Notes under the pieces: model-generated
Database searches by the model: none
What the model was told of the DNA's origin: nothing
The model's input: only the letters and a program-made list of their open reading frames with translations
Part shown: one piece after another, positions 59,761 through 64,000 of the stretch
How the letters are laid out: the number at the start of each line of letters is the position of its first letter
Position numbering within the stretch: the stretch's first letter is position 1
DNA from: Hanleya hanleyi
Lineage: Eukaryota; Mollusca; Polyplacophora; Lepidopleurida; Hanleyidae
Direction: 5' to 3'
Assembly: GCA_036873755.1 (NCBI GenBank)
Contig: JAVTVY010017279.1
Location: 1 to 64,000 of the forward strand
DNA length: 64,000 nucleotides
Made by a program: the position numbers and the translations under genes

Positions 59761-60526
59761 AATACATATTTCTGTGCGCAGTCATTCGGAATCAATTTGA
59801 AACAATTCAGCTTCATAATCGGATTGCGAAATATTTCTATCTTAATTAAACTAAATAAAATAAGGGCTCATATGTGTACCAAATATGAGAGAACGCGTAA
59901 AAGCCGTTCCAAAGTTAAGGATAAGTCGTCATGAGAAGGCGGAAAGAAGGAGATTGCACGATTCAAAGTGTTTTGCATCTAGCAGACGTAACCATGGTAA
60001 CTCAAAATTCCATTCACTTGTTTGGAATAAAGAAATAAAATAGCCTACAATATAGTCATGGTGTACATTTCCTTCGGAAAATAAAATTAGCACAGCCGCA
60101 GCATTTTCTCCACTTTTTGTCTTGATCACGTGACATTAGAGGCCTGTTTTTAACAGCGGATAGCTTCGAATCTCTGAATTTTCTAGAATTCCGGCAGAAT
60201 CTCAGCGTTATCCGTCAATCTCAACACATTCTGGAATGAGTAAACGCTGAAATATAGACATGCAGGTGTTGACTGTGAAGTGTATCATCGGGAGATAGGT
60301 GGGTAAAAACAGATGAGCCCGGTGCAGGCAGATATTAATAGCCAGATCTGATGTTAGGTTTTGGGTATTTATAGTTGTTCCAGAAGCTGTTATAAAATAT
60401 TAACAAACACTCGTTCTGACTAACGGAATGTAGAGTTACGCTAAGTCGCCATCATTGGTATTTTTGAGTTCTCGTGAACTGATTTTCTCAATGCACTCTT
60501 AACTTATACCAAAGTTATATTGAACA
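59761..60526. other. Gene-free stretch
   Basis: I see no supported gene or repeat here. A minus-strand 66-codon frame (59929-60129) has no recognisable features. Confidence 0.45.
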
Positions 60527-62572
60527 TATTGAACATTCAGTCTGGTCAATCAGTCTTATCGATCCTCCGTCTTGAACTTTCAGTATTGTCGATCTCCGTC
60601 ATGATCATTCTTTTTTGTCGATTCTCTGTCATGAACATCCATTCTTGTCGACCCTTCGCCATGAACGTTCAGTCTTGTCGGTCCTCCGTCATGAACATTC
60701 ATTTTTGTCGATCCTCCAACTTGAACGCTTGGTCTTGCCAATCCTCCTTCAGGATCATTCAATCCTGTAAATCCTCCTTCACGGCTGTTCAGTCTTGTCG
60801 ATCCGCCGTCATAAACGTTCATTCTTGTCGATGCTTCATCATGAACATTCAGTCTTATCGACCCTCTGTCATTAACATTCAGCCTTGGCGATCCTCCAAC
60901 TTGAACGCTCGGTCTTGCCAATCCTCCTTCACGACTGTTCAGTCTTGTCGATCCGCCGTCATAAACGTTCATTCTTGTCGATGCTTCATCATTAACATTC
61001 AGTCTTGTCGGTCCTCCGTCATGAACATTCATTTTTGTCGATCCTCGAACTTGAATGCTCGGTCTTGCCAATCCTCCTTCAGGATCATTCAATCCTGTAA
61101 ATCCTCCTCCATGAACGTTCATTCTTGTTGATCCGCTTTTAGGAAAATTCAGGCTTGTCAAGCCTCCTTCACGCCGTCATAAACGTTCATTCTTGTCGAT
61201 CCTTCATCATGAATATTCAGTCTTGTCGACCCTCTGTCATTAACATTCAGCCTTGTCGATTCTCCGCCATGCACTTTCAGTCTTGTCGATCCTTCGTCAC
61301 GAACATTCAGTCTTTTCGATCTTCCGTCGTGAAAGTTTGATTTTCTTGTAGATCCTTCGTCATGAACGTTCAGACTTGTAGATCCGCCATCACGAACAGT
61401 CCGTTTTGTCGATACTACATCATGAATATTCAGTAACTGTCTTGTCAATCCTCATTCATGAACGTTCAGTTTTGTCGATCATCCGTTATGAACATTCAGT
61501 CCTGTCGATCCTCCGCCATGCACTTCTTGTCGATCCTTCGTCACGAACGTTCAGTCTTGTCCATCCTCCGTTATGAACATTCAGTCCTGTCGATCTTCCG
61601 TCATAAAAGTTGTCTTCCTGTAGACCCTCCGTCATGAACAGTCAGTTTTGTCGATCCTCCGTCATGAATATTCAGTCTTTTCGATCTTTCACCATGAACG
61701 TTGAATCTTCCCGACCCCCGTCATGAACGTTCAGTCCTGTCGATCCTCCGTTATGAAGAATCAGTATTGTTGATCCTCCGTCATGACAATTTAGTCTTGT
61801 AGATCTTCAATCATGAACGTTCACTCTTGTCGATCCTCCGTTATGAACATTCAGTTTGGTCGATCCTTCATCATGAACGTTCCGTCTTGTCAATCATTCG
61901 CCATGAGCGTTCAGTCTTGTCGATTTTCCGCCATGCATTTTCAATCTTGTCGATCCTTCGTCACGAACATTCAGTCTTGTCGATCTTCCGTCTTGAAAGT
62001 TCAGTCTTCTTGTAGATCCTTCATGAACGTTCAGACTTGTAGATCCTCCGCCACGAACAGTCAGCTTTGTCGATCCTCCATCATGAATATTCAGTAATTG
62101 TTTTTTCAATCATGCGTGATGAACGTTGTCTTGTCGAGCCCCTTCATGAACGTTCAGTCTTGTCGATCATCCGTTATGAACATTGTATTGTCGATCCTCC
62201 GCCATGCACTTTCAGTCGATCCTTCGTCACGAACATTCAGTCTTGTCGATCTTCCCTTATGAACATTCAGTCCTGTCGATCTTCCGTCATAAAAGTTAAG
62301 TTTTCTTGCAGATTCTTCTTCATGGACGTTCAGTCTTGTAGATCCTCCTTCATGAACAGTCAGTTTTGTTATCCTCCGTCATGAACGTTCAGTCATGTCG
62401 ACCCTACGTTATGAACATCCGGTCTTGTCGATCCTCCGTCGTGAATGTTCAGTCTTGTAGATATTCCATCATGGACGTTCATTCTTGTCGATCCTCCGTT
62501 ATGAACATGCAGTTCTGTCGATCCTTCATCATAACCGTTCCGTCTTGTCAATCCTCCGAAATGAGCGTTCCA
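60527..62572. repeat. 30-bp minisatellite, about 65 copies, with higher-order structure
   Basis: The unit is TTCAGTCTTGTCGATCCTCC plus GTCATGAACG. Multi-unit blocks recur: about 60690-60790 with 61010-61110, and about 61295-61440 with 61950-62100 and partly 62230-62375. Frames of about 200 codons are open on both strands because the unit is ten codons long. Stops and frameshifts between blocks and low complexity argue against a protein. Confidence 0.9.
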
Positions 62573-63499
62573 TGTGTAGTATTTTACGCGAATAAAATAG
62601 TATTAATAAATATTGAAATATTATACAAAACAAGAATTCACAGTTTGAAAGTGAACTAAAGAGTTGATATTGAAATAACTGTTTTTAGTGTATAGTTCGA
62701 TGTCCATCCCCTGAACATATTTGCCCAGGAAATATATCTCTTTCTCGCTCTCGAGCACAGTTTTGCGCAGTGCTATTTTGAGTGGGTGCTATATTGGTCA
62801 CTTTGTGCCATTACATGGTATATAGTTCATGTAAGAGGAGATACCGCTTCTCAACGTGAGTTACACACACACAGAGTCTATGCATATAGACAATTTCACA
62901 CATACCGGTAATCGAGAACTAAGTTACAGCACAACAGTGTTCAAAATTTCAGCCATCTAGGGCATGTTTCTGTCTAAAATCAAAGGACGAGTTGCGGTAA
63001 GATTGCGGGCGGTACTACACTGACCTTCTATTGTCACCGCTATAATGTGGAAGATCTGTGACGCTGCCACCGATTTCGAGGTTAGGCAATCCCAAACGAA
63101 TTCATGTGGGAACTGTACATATAGTCCGTGAGCTACTAGGGGTCACCTTGCACCCCCTCCCCCCCACCACTACAGACCGAACCTATGTTTTTTATGTGCC
63201 TTAGGACATGTCAAGTAAGAAACAACTTGTTAACAGTCGATAAACTGGGACTCACTACCCCTTTAATCACTTTGAAATTACCCATGTGTTAAAAAGTACA
63301 ATTTTAGTGACAATAGGGGGTAGGGTTACAAGAATAGTCTTATCTTCCATAATTATTATCCAATCTTTATAATGTTGGTCACATATTATTCAGCATTGAT
63401 TGCTGCATCGAATATTTACAAGATACTATCACTATTTGTTGGGTATGAGGTCACACAGGGACCATACATACAACAGTAAGAGTAGTAGCGAAAGCGGAC
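62573..63499. other. Gene-free stretch
   Basis: There is no supported gene. A C-rich run lies at about 63152-63168. Confidence 0.45.
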
Positions 63500-64000
63500 G
63501 TTTTGGGGGTGCGTGAGGATTTGCTTGAGCAATTGAGGGACCATTCTTGGTCCGAATGCGTCGTGTGAGGTGTCAAAGTGAAGCCCTCGGTATGTAGACC
63601 ACGACTTGAGGGATCTCCACATGATCTGTGACGTCATTGGTGACGTCATCAGTAGGAGTAAAATAGCCAAAATAGGCATTTTGAGGGTGTGAAGGAAGGT
63701 TTTGGGGGGTAGAGATGGATCCGTGTGGTCTAAATGGATCGTGTGGGGTGTCATCGTGTAACTCTCTGCATGTAGACGACGTATGGTATGGTTTTTGTGG
63801 GAAGTCGCATCGTGCTACTCATGCGCAGTTGAGCAGTAGTAACAAAACCTTTCATTTTGGGCGTGGGCAACGACATGTTTGGGCAATCAAGGGACCCATG
63901 TTTGGTCCAAATGGACAGGTTGGGGTATCCTAGTGAAGCTTTCGTGGGATAGTCAGACAGGCGTGTTTTTTATTGGAATTCAGGCCAATCTGCGCATGCG
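63500..64000. repeat. Degenerate tandem units related to the 163-bp array, running off the window
   Basis: Three diverged units are spaced by about 178 bp, each with GTGTG.GGTGTCA..GTGAAGC-like text, a GTAGAC segment and GCATTTTGAGGGTG-like text, ending in CTGCGCATGCG at the window edge. They resemble the units of the second giant palindrome and suggest that another copy continues beyond 64000. Confidence 0.55.

Overview
This is a eukaryotic, gene-poor and repeat-rich nuclear window, most likely from a bivalve or other mollusc. The pointers are introns with GT-AG boundaries, fragments of non-LTR retrotransposons, a piggyBac-type MITE, two tandem-repeat elements of about 157 bp per monomer that resemble the bivalve 'pearl' (Helitron/HINE-type) elements, and a SINE tail that I recall as common in molluscs. 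I see no prokaryotic operon, rRNA gene or CRISPR array. The species assignment is inference.

The one convincing host gene is on the + strand, 12731-21753. Five exons with consistent splice phases give a 146-residue protein: signal peptide, duplicated Cys-pair region with Pro-rich repeats, a helical Cys-rich domain whose cysteine spacing resembles the N-terminal domain of repulsive guidance molecules (RGM), and a hydrophobic tail like a GPI-anchor signal. Its introns carry a 45-bp satellite, a pearl-like element, a LINE 3' end and a 160-bp array.

Layout: 1-9 kb holds a fold-back repeat, a decayed L1-type LINE (minus strand) whose endonuclease start is also present inverted, and the piggyBac-type MITE. 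9-12.6 kb holds dispersed and inverted repeats. 12.7-21.8 kb is the five-exon gene. 23.7-25.7 kb holds a fold-back repeat and a SINE tail. 28.77-40.66 kb is a giant imperfect palindrome (arms about 5.7 kb) with two divergently oriented copies of a C2H2 zinc-finger ORF at its centre. 40.8-43.4 kb holds a smaller fold-back, a MITE and 17-, 23- and 29-bp arrays. 44.4-46.6 kb is the second pearl-like element, inverted relative to the first. 47.4-50.4 kb holds duplicated repeat blocks. 51.5-56.3 kb is a second giant palindrome, built of 163-bp units that each carry an NRF-1-like palindrome, with simple repeats near its centre. 57.4-64 kb holds a solo end of that palindrome and further arrays.

The main unexplained signal is the pair of giant palindromes. 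They differ in sequence but share a 19-bp motif near their centres, each beside a simple repeat. They could be two members of one family of giant fold-back elements, one carrying a zinc-finger gene and one non-coding. Assembly artefact has to be excluded.
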